A stretch of 64,000 nucleotides of DNA, taken from NCBI GenBank assembly GCA_014647935.1, contig BMQD01000015.1, positions 169,431 through 233,430 on the forward strand, read 5' to 3'. This DNA comes from Planomonospora parontospora (GTDB taxonomy: Bacteria; Actinomycetota; Actinomycetes; Streptosporangiales; Streptosporangiaceae). The notes beneath the pieces are model-generated. The model was not told where the DNA came from, made no database searches, and saw only the letters and a list, made by a program, of their open reading frames with translations. Position 1 is the stretch's first letter. Each line of letters starts with the position of its first letter. The position numbers and the translations under genes were made by a program. Below are positions 42,952 to 51,430 of the stretch, in pieces.

Positions 42952-44924
42952 GGGGGACGGCGGCGCAGGGGCGCCACGCTTCGGGCACCACTTCGGACAT
43001 CCTGGTGGCGCGGTTGCGGCGGCTGGTGGGGGACGTCCTCGACGTCCGCACCGCCGACGGCCTGGACGGGGCCGGGAACGGCCTGGACGGAGCCGGGGAC
43101 GGCCGCCCGCTCGTCGTGGTCGACATGGACTGGGATGCCGACCTCTCTCGCCTTCCGCGGACGGAGGGCCCGGTGCTGCCGGTGTACGGGCTGCGGGGCC
43201 GGGTGGTGATCGGCCCGGCGATGCTCCCCGGCCGACCGGGATGCCCGCACTGCCTGGCGCTGCGGGTGCGGGCGGTGGACGGGCAGCCCCGAGGCGTCCA
43301 GGTGGGCCCGGCGGACCTGCGGCGCCTGTCCGCTCGGCGGGGCGGCTGGGGCGGCTGGCTGCCGCCCGGGGCGGAGCGCCTCACCGCCGCGATCGTGCGC
43401 GATGAGGCGGAACGCCTCGCCGGCGGCGGGCGGGCGCGAAGCGCCGAGGCCGCCTTCGCCGTCGGATCCGGCGGGCTGAGCGGCGACTGGCATCCGGTGA
43501 TCGCCCATGCGATGTGCGCCTCACCGCACTGCACCGGCAACCGGCGGCCGCCTCCCCCGCCCGTCCCCGACCTGACCGGCCCGCTGCCCGCGACGGAGAC
43601 GGGGTCGTCACGGCGGTTCCCCGCCTCCCGGTACGCCGGACGACTGGAGGAGGAGTACCTCGACTCCTGGTCGGGGATCGTCCGGTCCCCCAGCGTCGGG
43701 GACGGCACCGCCCTCCCCTCGGTACAGGTGCGGGTGCCGACGGCCTGGGGATTCGAGGAGATCGCGATCGGACGCGCCGAGGACTACGCGACGGCGCGGC
43801 CCGCGGCGGTGCTGGAAGGGCTGGAGCGCTACGCCGGATGGCACTGCGGAGGCCGCGCCCCCGCGGTCTTCGCGGCGTTCGCGGACCTCGACGAGGCGGT
43901 CGACCCGCGGCTCCTCCTCCTGCACCCCGGCGAGGCCTACCGCACCCCCGGGTTCCCCTACACCCCGTTCACCCCGGAGACCCCCACGGGATGGGCCGAG
44001 GCGTACTCCGCCCGCACCGGCCGCCGCACGCTGGTGCCGTTCCACGTCGCCTACTACGGCGCGGCCGAACGCCCCGAGACCGGCCCGCGGTTCGTCTACG
44101 AGAACTCCAACGGCTGCGCCCTGGGGTCCGGCACGGAGGAGGCCCTGATGGCGGCGCTGCTGGAGGTCGCCGAACGGGACGCCTTCCTGTGCGCCTGGTA
44201 TTCGCAGACCCCGCTGCCCGAAATCGATCTCGCCGCGCTGCCGGACGCGGCCGGGCGGGCCGTGCACGCCGTACGCCACCGCACCGGACGCGATCTCAGG
44301 GCGTTCTGGGCGGTCGGCGTGTTCGACGTGCCGGTGGTCCTCCTCGTGTCGACGTCGGATGATCCGGAACGGCCCGCGACGCTCGTCACGGCCGGTTCGG
44401 CGTTGACGAGGGAGCGGGCCCTCATCGGGGCCGCACACGAGATGGCCGCGTGCGCACCCGCGATCACGGCCGGCTACCGGCCGCGCCGCGCGGAACTGGA
44501 GCGGGCGCTGGAGGACCCGGACCTCGTGCGGCGGATGGAGGACCACGCTCTCGCCGGCGCCCTGCCCGGGGCCCGCCGGCGGTTCTCCTTCCTCCTCGAC
44601 GAGGTCTTCCCGGAACCCCCGCCCGTCGCAGCCCTCCACGAACCGGTCGGTGACATCGCGGCCGACCTGGCGGCGATGCTCGCGGCGGCGGAGCGCCAGG
44701 GGCACGAGGTCCTCGTCGTCGACCACACCACCGGCGAGCTGGAGCGCCTGGGACTGCGCTGTGTCAAGGCGGTCGTGCCCGGGACGGTGCCGATGACGTT
44801 CGGGCACCGCCACCGGCGGCCGCCGCCGGTGGAGACGCTCAACGCCTTCCGGGCCAGGAACGGCATGAGCCGGTACGGACTTTCCAGCGAGGAGGTACGG
44901 CATGAGCCACACCCGTTCCCCTGA
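42948..44924 (+). CDS. tsrO: TsrO-like YcaO cyclodehydratase (fused C-D type)
   Basis: A 658-aa azoline-forming enzyme. The N-terminal part (about 1-200) has the zinc-type pair RPGCPHCLALRV and later CASPHCTGN, as in the C/E1-like region of TOMM synthetases. The YcaO domain (about 270-658) shows AAVLEGLERYAGWHCGG, YENSNGCALGSGTEEALMAA, LLEVAERDAFLCAWY and the C-terminal PHPFP, the Pro-rich end typical of azoline-forming YcaO proteins. It uses ATP to cyclise core Cys residues. GTG at 42948 overlaps tsrN. Loop repeat GLDGAGNGLDGAGDG near residue 40. Confidence 0.93.
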   Translation: MRGTAAQGRHASGTTSDILVARLRRLVGDVLDVRTADGLDGAGNGLDGAGDGRPLVVVDMDWDADLSRLPRTEGPVLPVYGLRGRVVIGPAMLPGRPGCPHCLALRVRAVDGQPRGVQVGPADLRRLSARRGGWGGWLPPGAERLTAAIVRDEAERLAGGGRARSAEAAFAVGSGGLSGDWHPVIAHAMCASPHCTGNRRPPPPPVPDLTGPLPATETGSSRRFPASRYAGRLEEEYLDSWSGIVRSPSVGDGTALPSVQVRVPTAWGFEEIAIGRAEDYATARPAAVLEGLERYAGWHCGGRAPAVFAAFADLDEAVDPRLLLLHPGEAYRTPGFPYTPFTPETPTGWAEAYSARTGRRTLVPFHVAYYGAAERPETGPRFVYENSNGCALGSGTEEALMAALLEVAERDAFLCAWYSQTPLPEIDLAALPDAAGRAVHAVRHRTGRDLRAFWAVGVFDVPVVLLVSTSDDPERPATLVTAGSALTRERALIGAAHEMAACAPAITAGYRPRRAELERALEDPDLVRRMEDHALAGALPGARRRFSFLLDEVFPEPPPVAALHEPVGDIAADLAAMLAAAERQGHEVLVVDHTTGELERLGLRCVKAVVPGTVPMTFGHRHRRPPPVETLNAFRARNGMSRYGLSSEEVRHEPHPFP

Positions 44925-46254
44925 CGCGGGCGCATCCGCCGCGGGGACGGCCCTCCCGGACGGCTTGAGCGGTCTGCCCAACGGTCTGGGCTGGCTGGTC
45001 GCCGACCGGCACCTGGCGGTCCGGCTGCTCACCGGCGACCGGCTCGGCGTCCTGGAACCGGGTCCGGTGATGGCGGACCTCGCCGCGAGGCTGCCCGGCC
45101 AGGCGCGTCCGCTCGCGCAGGAGCTCACGTCCTTCGCCGAACGGATCATGCTGCAGGCCGGACCCGCCCGGCACGCGGAGCTGCGCAAGGCGTTCGGCGG
45201 GTTCTTCGACGCGGACGCGGTCAAGGCCGTCACCCCCTTCATGGGGAGTGCGGCCGAACAGGTCGTGCGCCCGTTCGCCGGCGCCGGAGGCGGTGAGTTC
45301 ATGACCGCGGTGGCGTTCCCGTACGCGGTACGGGTGGGCGCCCGGCTCGTCGGCGTCACCGACGACGACTACCGGCGTCTGCACAAGCTCAGTCAGCAGG
45401 TCGCGCTCGTCGCGTACGCCGCCCGGCTCAAGGATCCGGAGGAGGCGGTCCGCGCGGGCCACGCCGCACTGGCCCGCATCCGCGAGACCCTCGCCGCCGC
45501 GCGGCCGGCCGCCCCGCCCGGATCCGTGCTCGGTGAGTGGAACGCCGGGGCGATCGGGAACCTCTGCGACGCCGACATCGAGGCGAACGCCGTGATGCTC
45601 GTGCAGGCATCGCTGGAGACGGTCGCCGGGATGCTGGGGAACGCGGCGGTGCGCATCCTCGGCACACCGGGAGCACTCGCCGACCCCGGGCGTCGGGACG
45701 CACTGCTCGACGACGCGCTGCGCGAGGAACCGCCGCTCAAAACCCTGGAACGCGTCGTCCGCGAACCGTTCACCGTCGACGGGCACGAGTTCCGCCGGGG
45801 GCAGGTGGTCTCGGTCAGGGTCGCGGACGCCAACCGGCTGGACGACGATCCGGTGGCCGGGCGGGCGCTGTTCTCCTTCGGCTGGGGCGCGTACCGCTGC
45901 CTCGGCGCCCGGCTCGCCCGCATACAGGCGCTGGAGCTCTTCGGAGCGCTGCACCGCGCGGCGCCGGACGCCGCCCTGGCCGGTGAGGAGGTGGAACGGG
46001 TCCGGCACATCCGGTTCGCCATGCCGCGCCGGCTCCGCGTGGTGTGCCCCCCGCCGAGGACGGACCGGGACGGGCTGACCCGGGCGCTGTGCGAGGCCCT
46101 CGACGAACACGACGCCGACCGGCCGCTGACCTCGCTGGAACGCGAGGTGGCGCTCGTCGTGCTGGCCGAGCGCGGCATGGCCGGACCCGAGGACCCGCGG
46201 GAACTGACGACCATCGGGGAGTGGGTGAGATGGGCGACTTCGGAGCATGGCTGA
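44902..46254 (+). CDS. tsrP: TsrP-like cytochrome P450 with C-terminal carrier-like extension
   Basis: A 450-aa P450. Heme loop FSFGWGAYRCLGARLAR (about residue 330); ExxR-like region DDALREEPPLKTLERVV; the I-helix MLVQASLETVAGML lacks the usual A-G-x-D/E-T Thr. After the normal P450 end (RRLRVVCPPP) come about 65 residues, ALCEALDEHDADRPLTSLER then LVVLAERGM and LTTIGEWVRW, that look like an acyl-carrier domain. It is one of two P450s that epoxidise the quinaldic acid and dihydroxylate Ile10. ATG at 44902 has GGAGG and overlaps tsrO; the stop overlaps tsrQ. Confidence 0.9.
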   Translation: MSHTRSPDAGASAAGTALPDGLSGLPNGLGWLVADRHLAVRLLTGDRLGVLEPGPVMADLAARLPGQARPLAQELTSFAERIMLQAGPARHAELRKAFGGFFDADAVKAVTPFMGSAAEQVVRPFAGAGGGEFMTAVAFPYAVRVGARLVGVTDDDYRRLHKLSQQVALVAYAARLKDPEEAVRAGHAALARIRETLAAARPAAPPGSVLGEWNAGAIGNLCDADIEANAVMLVQASLETVAGMLGNAAVRILGTPGALADPGRRDALLDDALREEPPLKTLERVVREPFTVDGHEFRRGQVVSVRVADANRLDDDPVAGRALFSFGWGAYRCLGARLARIQALELFGALHRAAPDAALAGEEVERVRHIRFAMPRRLRVVCPPPRTDRDGLTRALCEALDEHDADRPLTSLEREVALVVLAERGMAGPEDPRELTTIGEWVRWATSEHG

Positions 46255-47534
46255 AGGCCGCCGAGCCGGCGCTGCGCACGTCCGCTGCGGCCGTGGTGAC
46301 CGAACGCGGACGCTTCACCTGGTCCTCGCTGGTGGACCGGGCCCGCACGCTCGCGGCCGGGCTTCCCCCGGCCCCGTACGGATGGGTGATCCCTCCGGGC
46401 GGCGGTGAGCACACCGTCGTCGGGCTCCTCGCACTCGGCCTCATGGACCGCTCTCCGCGCTGGGTGCTCGGCGATCCCGCGACCTGGTCCGCACCGGGGC
46501 CGGGGACCACGGGCGGGGCGGAACCGGTGCCGGCCGGACCCCAGGCCGCCCCGCCCCCGCACGTCGACGGACCCACCTACGCGACCGCCACGTCGGGTAC
46601 CACGGGCCGGCCGAAGCTGCTGTTCGGCAGGCCGCACTCGATGGCCGAAGCGGTGGAGCTGTACGTCGGGGGCATGCCCGAGTACGCCTCGGCCGAGGTG
46701 TTCGCCACCTGCTCCGCGATCGACTTCGCCGCCGCCTTCTACATGGTGGTCGCGCCGGCCATGTGGCTCGGCCGCGATCTCGTCCTGTTCCGGCCGAGCC
46801 GATGGCAGACGGCCGTCCCCGAACTCGCCGGCCGGCCGGGGATCTGCCTGGCGCCACCGGCGATCGCCGTTCTGGGCGCGCGCACGGCGGCTGCGCGGCG
46901 GACGTTCCGCGGGACCTGCTTCGTGCCGGCCGGAGGGGGGCTCACCCCTGACCGGGCCGAGCGCATCACCGAGGGGTTCCCCGCGAGCACGTTCCTGACC
47001 ATGCTCGGCTCCACCGAGACGGGACTGCTCACCGTCAGCCGCGAGGTGCGCGGCGACGGCCACGTCGGACGGCCGCTGCCGGGTAAGCCGGTGTGGCTGG
47101 AGGACGCCGGCCCCGACGGGGTCGGCACGCTGTGGACGCGGGGACCCGACACCCGGTTCGCCGTGACCGGAGGCCGCCTGACGGCCCGGCGGGACGGTTC
47201 GGTCAGCACCGGCGACCTCGCCCGCCGTTCCGGCGACGGCGGCTACGTACTCGAAGGCCGCGCGGACGACCTGGTCAAGGTCGACGGCGTGAGCGTGTAC
47301 CCGCGAGAGATCACGGCCGCCGTCCGCGCCCTGGAAGGCGTCGTGGACGCTTCGGTCTCGGTCGACCGCTCCGGACCGCTCGACCGGATCACCGTCGTCG
47401 CGGTCGGTGACGTCACCGAGGCGCAGGTCCGTGACGCCTGCCTGCGGCTTCCCACGCCCGTGACCCCGCACCGGGTGGTCCGCCGCCACACCGAGGAGTC
47501 CGCGTACGACGAGCGCGGCAAGGTGCTGCGTTGA
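46230..47534 (+). CDS. tsrQ: TsrQ-like adenylate-forming acid ligase (quinaldic acid activation)
   Basis: A 434-aa ANL-superfamily enzyme. Core motifs: YATATSGTTGRPKLLFG (P-loop), TMLGSTETGLL, TGDLARRSGDGGYVLEGRAD, DDLVKVDGVSVYPREI, and the C-terminal catalytic Lys in YDERGKVLR. It is shorter than usual acyl-CoA ligases (about 500 aa). It would adenylate the quinaldic acid unit for transfer to the peptide. ATG at 46230 lies inside the end of tsrP (25-nt overlap), so the ligase is coupled to the carrier-like tail of TsrP. Confidence 0.91.
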   Translation: MGDFGAWLKAAEPALRTSAAAVVTERGRFTWSSLVDRARTLAAGLPPAPYGWVIPPGGGEHTVVGLLALGLMDRSPRWVLGDPATWSAPGPGTTGGAEPVPAGPQAAPPPHVDGPTYATATSGTTGRPKLLFGRPHSMAEAVELYVGGMPEYASAEVFATCSAIDFAAAFYMVVAPAMWLGRDLVLFRPSRWQTAVPELAGRPGICLAPPAIAVLGARTAAARRTFRGTCFVPAGGGLTPDRAERITEGFPASTFLTMLGSTETGLLTVSREVRGDGHVGRPLPGKPVWLEDAGPDGVGTLWTRGPDTRFAVTGGRLTARRDGSVSTGDLARRSGDGGYVLEGRADDLVKVDGVSVYPREITAAVRALEGVVDASVSVDRSGPLDRITVVAVGDVTEAQVRDACLRLPTPVTPHRVVRRHTEESAYDERGKVLR

Positions 47535-47549
47535 AAGGAGCGTGACGGC

Positions 47550-48737
47550 ATGGCGACCCGACCCACCCCCGCGGAGGTGACCGAGGCCCTACTGAGGTGC
47601 CCGGCGCTCCTCTACCGGAGGCTGCACCGCCAAGGCGCCCTGCTGTGGAGCCGGCCCGATCGGATGTGGATGGTCACGGGCTACGAGCTCGCCCGCCTGG
47701 TCCTGCGCGACCCGCGGTTCCGCCTGCCCGGCCCGCCGGACGGGTCCGCGTGGGCCGAGGGCGGCAGCCACGGCGGTTTCCTCCAGAGCATGCTGCTGGC
47801 GTCCGAGGGCGAGCGGCACGCACGTCTGCGCCGCTTCTTCAGCGGGCTCTTCACCCCCCGAGCCGTCCGCGCCCGCACCACTCGGATCGAGGCGGCCACG
47901 GCGTCGCTGTTCGACGGCATCGCGCCGCGCCCGCGGATCGACGGCGTCACCGAGATCACCGCGCGGCTGCCGGTCAGCGTGATCGGGGATCTCGTCGGCA
48001 TTCCGGAGAGCGACCGCGACGAGGTCAGCGAGCTGTGCCGCCTGATCAGCAAGGGGGGCGGCGTGGCGTCCGGGCAGCCGGGCGGCCGGGAGGTCGGAGC
48101 GGCGCTGGCGCACGTCGACGAGCTCACCGGCCTCGTCCACCGGTGGCTGGCCGTACCGCACCGGCTCATGCCGGACTCCGTGCTGGCGGCGGCCGCGGCG
48201 GCGCGGGACACCCCGGAGGCGCTGTCCGACGTCGAGATCGTCGCCAACGTCTTCAGCCTGTACATCGCGGGCCACGACACGTCCCGCAACATGCTCAGCG
48301 GCCTGCTGCTGCGTCTGGCGACGCACCCGGAACTGCTCGGCGGCCTCGCGGCGGGCGCGGTCGACGTCTCGGCGGAGGTCGACCGGTTGCTGCTCGGCGA
48401 GTCGCCGCTCACGTTCACCGTCCGGGTGGCGCAGGAGGACTGCGAGCTGGAGGGGCACCGCATCCGCGCCGGCGACCGGATCAGGGTGATGCTCGGTGCC
48501 GCCAATCACGAGCTCCTCGCGAGCAGCGCGCCGGCCGACAACGCCGGCGTCAGCTTCGGCGAGGGCCGCCACGTGTGCCTCGGGGCGCACCTGGCGCGTA
48601 CGGAGGGACGGGTGCTGCTGCGGACCGCCGGGCGGCGGTGGTCCGGACTCCGCCCGGCCGCCCCGCCCGTGTGGGCTCCGCACTTCCTCCACCGGGGGCT
48701 GGACGAGCTGATGCTGGAGATCGAATGGCGCCGGTAG
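47550..48737 (+). CDS. tsrR: TsrR-like cytochrome P450
   Basis: A 395-aa P450. I-helix LYIAGHDTSRNMLSGLL, a degenerate K-helix region (SAEVDRLLLGESPLTFTVRVA, with no clear ExxR), and the heme loop SFGEGRHVCLGAHLAR. With TsrP it performs the quinaldic epoxidation and the Ile10 dihydroxylation known from thiostrepton. My recollection favours TsrR for the Ile hydroxylation, but the sequence cannot prove it. ATG at 47550 has AAAGGAG upstream. It overlaps tsrS by 13 nt. Confidence 0.91.
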   Translation: MATRPTPAEVTEALLRCPALLYRRLHRQGALLWSRPDRMWMVTGYELARLVLRDPRFRLPGPPDGSAWAEGGSHGGFLQSMLLASEGERHARLRRFFSGLFTPRAVRARTTRIEAATASLFDGIAPRPRIDGVTEITARLPVSVIGDLVGIPESDRDEVSELCRLISKGGGVASGQPGGREVGAALAHVDELTGLVHRWLAVPHRLMPDSVLAAAAAARDTPEALSDVEIVANVFSLYIAGHDTSRNMLSGLLLRLATHPELLGGLAAGAVDVSAEVDRLLLGESPLTFTVRVAQEDCELEGHRIRAGDRIRVMLGAANHELLASSAPADNAGVSFGEGRHVCLGAHLARTEGRVLLRTAGRRWSGLRPAAPPVWAPHFLHRGLDELMLEIEWRR

Positions 48738-51412
48738 GCGAGGATCCGGCCTCCCCGGATCGCGGCCGTGTCGTCCTCGGCCCGGTCGTGGTCCGCAGGC
48801 GGTGCCTGCTGCCGGGTTCGGTCCTGACGGGCCTGGGCGGTGACCGGGTGTGGCGGGCCGCCGGGGCCGTCGCCGACGCCGAGCTCGCCTGCTCCCGGTG
48901 CGGCGGTGACCTCGCCGACCGCATCAGCGCCCTGGTGCCCGCCGCGGCGAAGGAGGAGCGCCGCGGCCTGCTGCGAGCCCGGCGGGACGCGTTCAACTCC
49001 CGGCCGGTCGGGACCGGTCTTCCCGCCGACCCGGAGACCGCCGGCCTGGCCGCCGCGTACACCGATGCCCTGGCGTTCCGGGACGCGGCCGGGCGGGAGC
49101 TCGCCTCGGCGCTGGCGGAGCTCGCCCGGACCACCGGCACGGTCCTGGAGACGGAACTGGGCGACCTCGATCTCGCCTGGTCCGTCGAGTTGTCCGTGCC
49201 CGGCCTGTCGACGGCCGGGCCGATCGACCCCGGCCCTGCCGCGGGGAGGAGAGCCCGCAGGCGTGCCCTGACCCTGCTGCGGCTGGTGCAGCGGGCCGCC
49301 AGCAAGCCCACTCCGTTCGCCCGGTCGGCCACGACCACCCTGCTGTTCCGCGGTGCCGGGGAGGGCTTCCCACTCCGTGGCGCCGGGGAGAGCCCTCCGC
49401 GCAGCCATGTGCGGGTGCGCCGCGAGGTGCTCGACTGGACGCGGCGGTGGATCGCGGGCGGAGGCTACCGGTACCTGCGTCCGGACCGCATGTGGCTCAC
49501 CGTCAACCCGAGCGCGACGGTCGCGGACGGCGACGGTGACGGCGGCCTGCGGGTGACCTGGCTGGTGACCGGCGAGAACGGCGCGGAGCGCTTCGCGTCC
49601 GCGCGATGCGGCCCGGATCTGGTCTCCTTCCTGCGCGGAGTGCGCGACCCGGTCCGCCTGGACGCCCTCCTCGCCGGCGGCGCGCTGCCCGGCGTGCTCA
49701 CCGACCTCATCGGGCGCGGGATGCTGGAGGTCGGGCCGCGCCTGCCGTCGCACGGCCGCCGGACGCTGCGCGCGGCGGCCGACGCCGCCGTCCCCGCCCG
49801 GACCGCGGGCAGGGACGACGCTCCCTCGCCCGGGGCCGCAGGAAGGGACGACGGTCCCTCGCCCCGGGCCGTCCACGACGCGTTGTGCGTGCTGCGCGAC
49901 GCGGAGCACGCCGCCGCACGCGGCGGTGACACCGGGACCGTACGGCGTGCGGCGGCGGGAATCGGCGCGCTCGCCCGCGCCCTCGGCCTCGACGCCGGGG
50001 GGATCGAGCGTGCCCCGGTCAGCGAGGACGTCGTCGGGACCGGACCCGACGACGGAATCCTCCGGACCGACCCCGGGCTGCTCGCCGATCTGGGCCGGGT
50101 GCAGCGGATCGTGCCGCTGCTCGGTGCCGAACTGCCCTTCCAACTGGCCACCGCGACCGCCTTCCGGCGTCGTTTCGGGCCGGATCCGGTGCCGCTCCTC
50201 GCCGCCTACCGCTGGTTCGCCGAGTCCGGCCGGACGGAGTCCGACGCCCTGCTCGCCGATTGCTCCACCGGAGAACTGGCGGCGGTGCTCGACCTGCGCA
50301 CCCGGCTCTTCGCCGGGCTGCGCGCCGCGGCGCAGCAGCCGGGCGCGGAGGAGGTGCCGTGCGACCCCGCCCTGCTCGACGCCCTGGCGGCCGACCTCCC
50401 GGACGCCGTCCTGGATCTGCCGTGCGCGGCCTGGCCGCTCCAGCGGGCCGGAGAACGGGTCGTGGTCAACGGCGTCAGCAGCGGTTACGGGCGCTTCGCC
50501 GCACGCTTCGGCGCGGCCCTGGACGACCGCGGCATGGATGAGCTGCGGCACTGGGCGGCGACCGCGGCCGCGCCGCACGACGACGGCGTGATGGTCGACA
50601 TCTCGGCGCTGCTGGGCGCCACGGTCAACGAACACCCCCTCGTGCTGCCCGCCGCGCTGGGTTATCCCGGCCGCGCGCTGGAGTGCGCCCCCGCGACCCG
50701 GATCGACCTGTCGGAATGCGTCGTGCAGGCGGCGGGGGGACGGTTGCTGCTGTTCAGCGACCGGTTCGCCGGACGTCCGCTGTTCCCGGTCCCGCACAAT
50801 TCGACCCTGCCCACCGTGGCCCCCGGACTGTACCGGTGGCTCAGCCGTTTCGGCCCGGTGTCCGGCACCACGCTCGACCTGTGGGACCAGGTGGACGCCA
50901 TGGTGACCGCGGAGGCGCCGCAGGCCTCGGAGTCCGTCCGTCACTACCCGCGGCTGGTGCTCGGGCGCCTGGTGCTGGACCGGCGCACCTGGAAGGTCCC
51001 CCGCGCCGCGCTCCCCGCAGCAGAGCCGGGACCGGCGGAGGCGGCGGCGGCCTGGCACCGCTGGTGCGCCCGCACCGGTGTCCCCCGCCGGTCGTTCCTG
51101 CGCACCGTGACGATTCCCGACCCGTGGAGCGTCGTGCGGGGCCTGGCCGACAGACGCGCGGTCCTCGAGGCGCGCTCCCCGTCCGGTGCCGCGGTGCGCA
51201 AGCCCATCTACGTCGATCTGTCGCAGCCCCTGTGCTGGCCGGCCCTGGCGGTCGCTCCGGAGACCACCCTGACGTTCACCGAACCGCTGCCGGACCCCGC
51301 AGCGACCGGCGAAGGCCGGGCGGCCGAGTACGTGCTGGAGACCTCCCGGCCTCCGCGCGTCCTGGCGGGCCGCGCCGCCGCGTCCGAGGCGCGCCGTACC
51401 CCGGACGCCTGA
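48725..51412 (+). CDS. tsrS: TsrS-like second LanB-type dehydratase (glutamylation domain)
   Basis: An 895-aa LanB N-terminal-type protein, paralogous to TsrJ: LTLLRLVQRAASKPTPFARS (K-P-T-P-F), WLTVNPSATVADG, VNGVSSGYGRFAARFGAAL, MVDISALLGATVNEHPLVLP, GRPLFPVPHNSTLPTV, HYPRLVLGRLVLDRRTWKVP, and KPIYVDLSQPL. Two LanB-like proteins next to one elimination protein suggest that different Ser/Thr sets are dehydrated in turn. Loops contain local duplications (RGAGEGF/RGAGESP and GRDDAPSPGAAGRDDGPSP). ATG at 48725 overlaps tsrR. Confidence 0.92.
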   Translation: MAPVGEDPASPDRGRVVLGPVVVRRRCLLPGSVLTGLGGDRVWRAAGAVADAELACSRCGGDLADRISALVPAAAKEERRGLLRARRDAFNSRPVGTGLPADPETAGLAAAYTDALAFRDAAGRELASALAELARTTGTVLETELGDLDLAWSVELSVPGLSTAGPIDPGPAAGRRARRRALTLLRLVQRAASKPTPFARSATTTLLFRGAGEGFPLRGAGESPPRSHVRVRREVLDWTRRWIAGGGYRYLRPDRMWLTVNPSATVADGDGDGGLRVTWLVTGENGAERFASARCGPDLVSFLRGVRDPVRLDALLAGGALPGVLTDLIGRGMLEVGPRLPSHGRRTLRAAADAAVPARTAGRDDAPSPGAAGRDDGPSPRAVHDALCVLRDAEHAAARGGDTGTVRRAAAGIGALARALGLDAGGIERAPVSEDVVGTGPDDGILRTDPGLLADLGRVQRIVPLLGAELPFQLATATAFRRRFGPDPVPLLAAYRWFAESGRTESDALLADCSTGELAAVLDLRTRLFAGLRAAAQQPGAEEVPCDPALLDALAADLPDAVLDLPCAAWPLQRAGERVVVNGVSSGYGRFAARFGAALDDRGMDELRHWAATAAAPHDDGVMVDISALLGATVNEHPLVLPAALGYPGRALECAPATRIDLSECVVQAAGGRLLLFSDRFAGRPLFPVPHNSTLPTVAPGLYRWLSRFGPVSGTTLDLWDQVDAMVTAEAPQASESVRHYPRLVLGRLVLDRRTWKVPRAALPAAEPGPAEAAAAWHRWCARTGVPRRSFLRTVTIPDPWSVVRGLADRRAVLEARSPSGAAVRKPIYVDLSQPLCWPALAVAPETTLTFTEPLPDPAATGEGRAAEYVLETSRPPRVLAGRAAASEARRTPDA

Positions 51413-51430
51413 CGAACCATAAGGAGATCC

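Noticed and set aside
46150-46254. Calling the TsrP tail a functional ACP with Ser in TSLE
   Set aside because: The best alignment puts the attachment position on Val, so function as a carrier is not supported without structural data.
47597-48724. Upstream extension of the tsrS frame by about 376 codons
   Set aside because: It overlaps the P450 gene tsrR in another frame and gives Arg-rich nonsense; ATG 48725 is the natural start.
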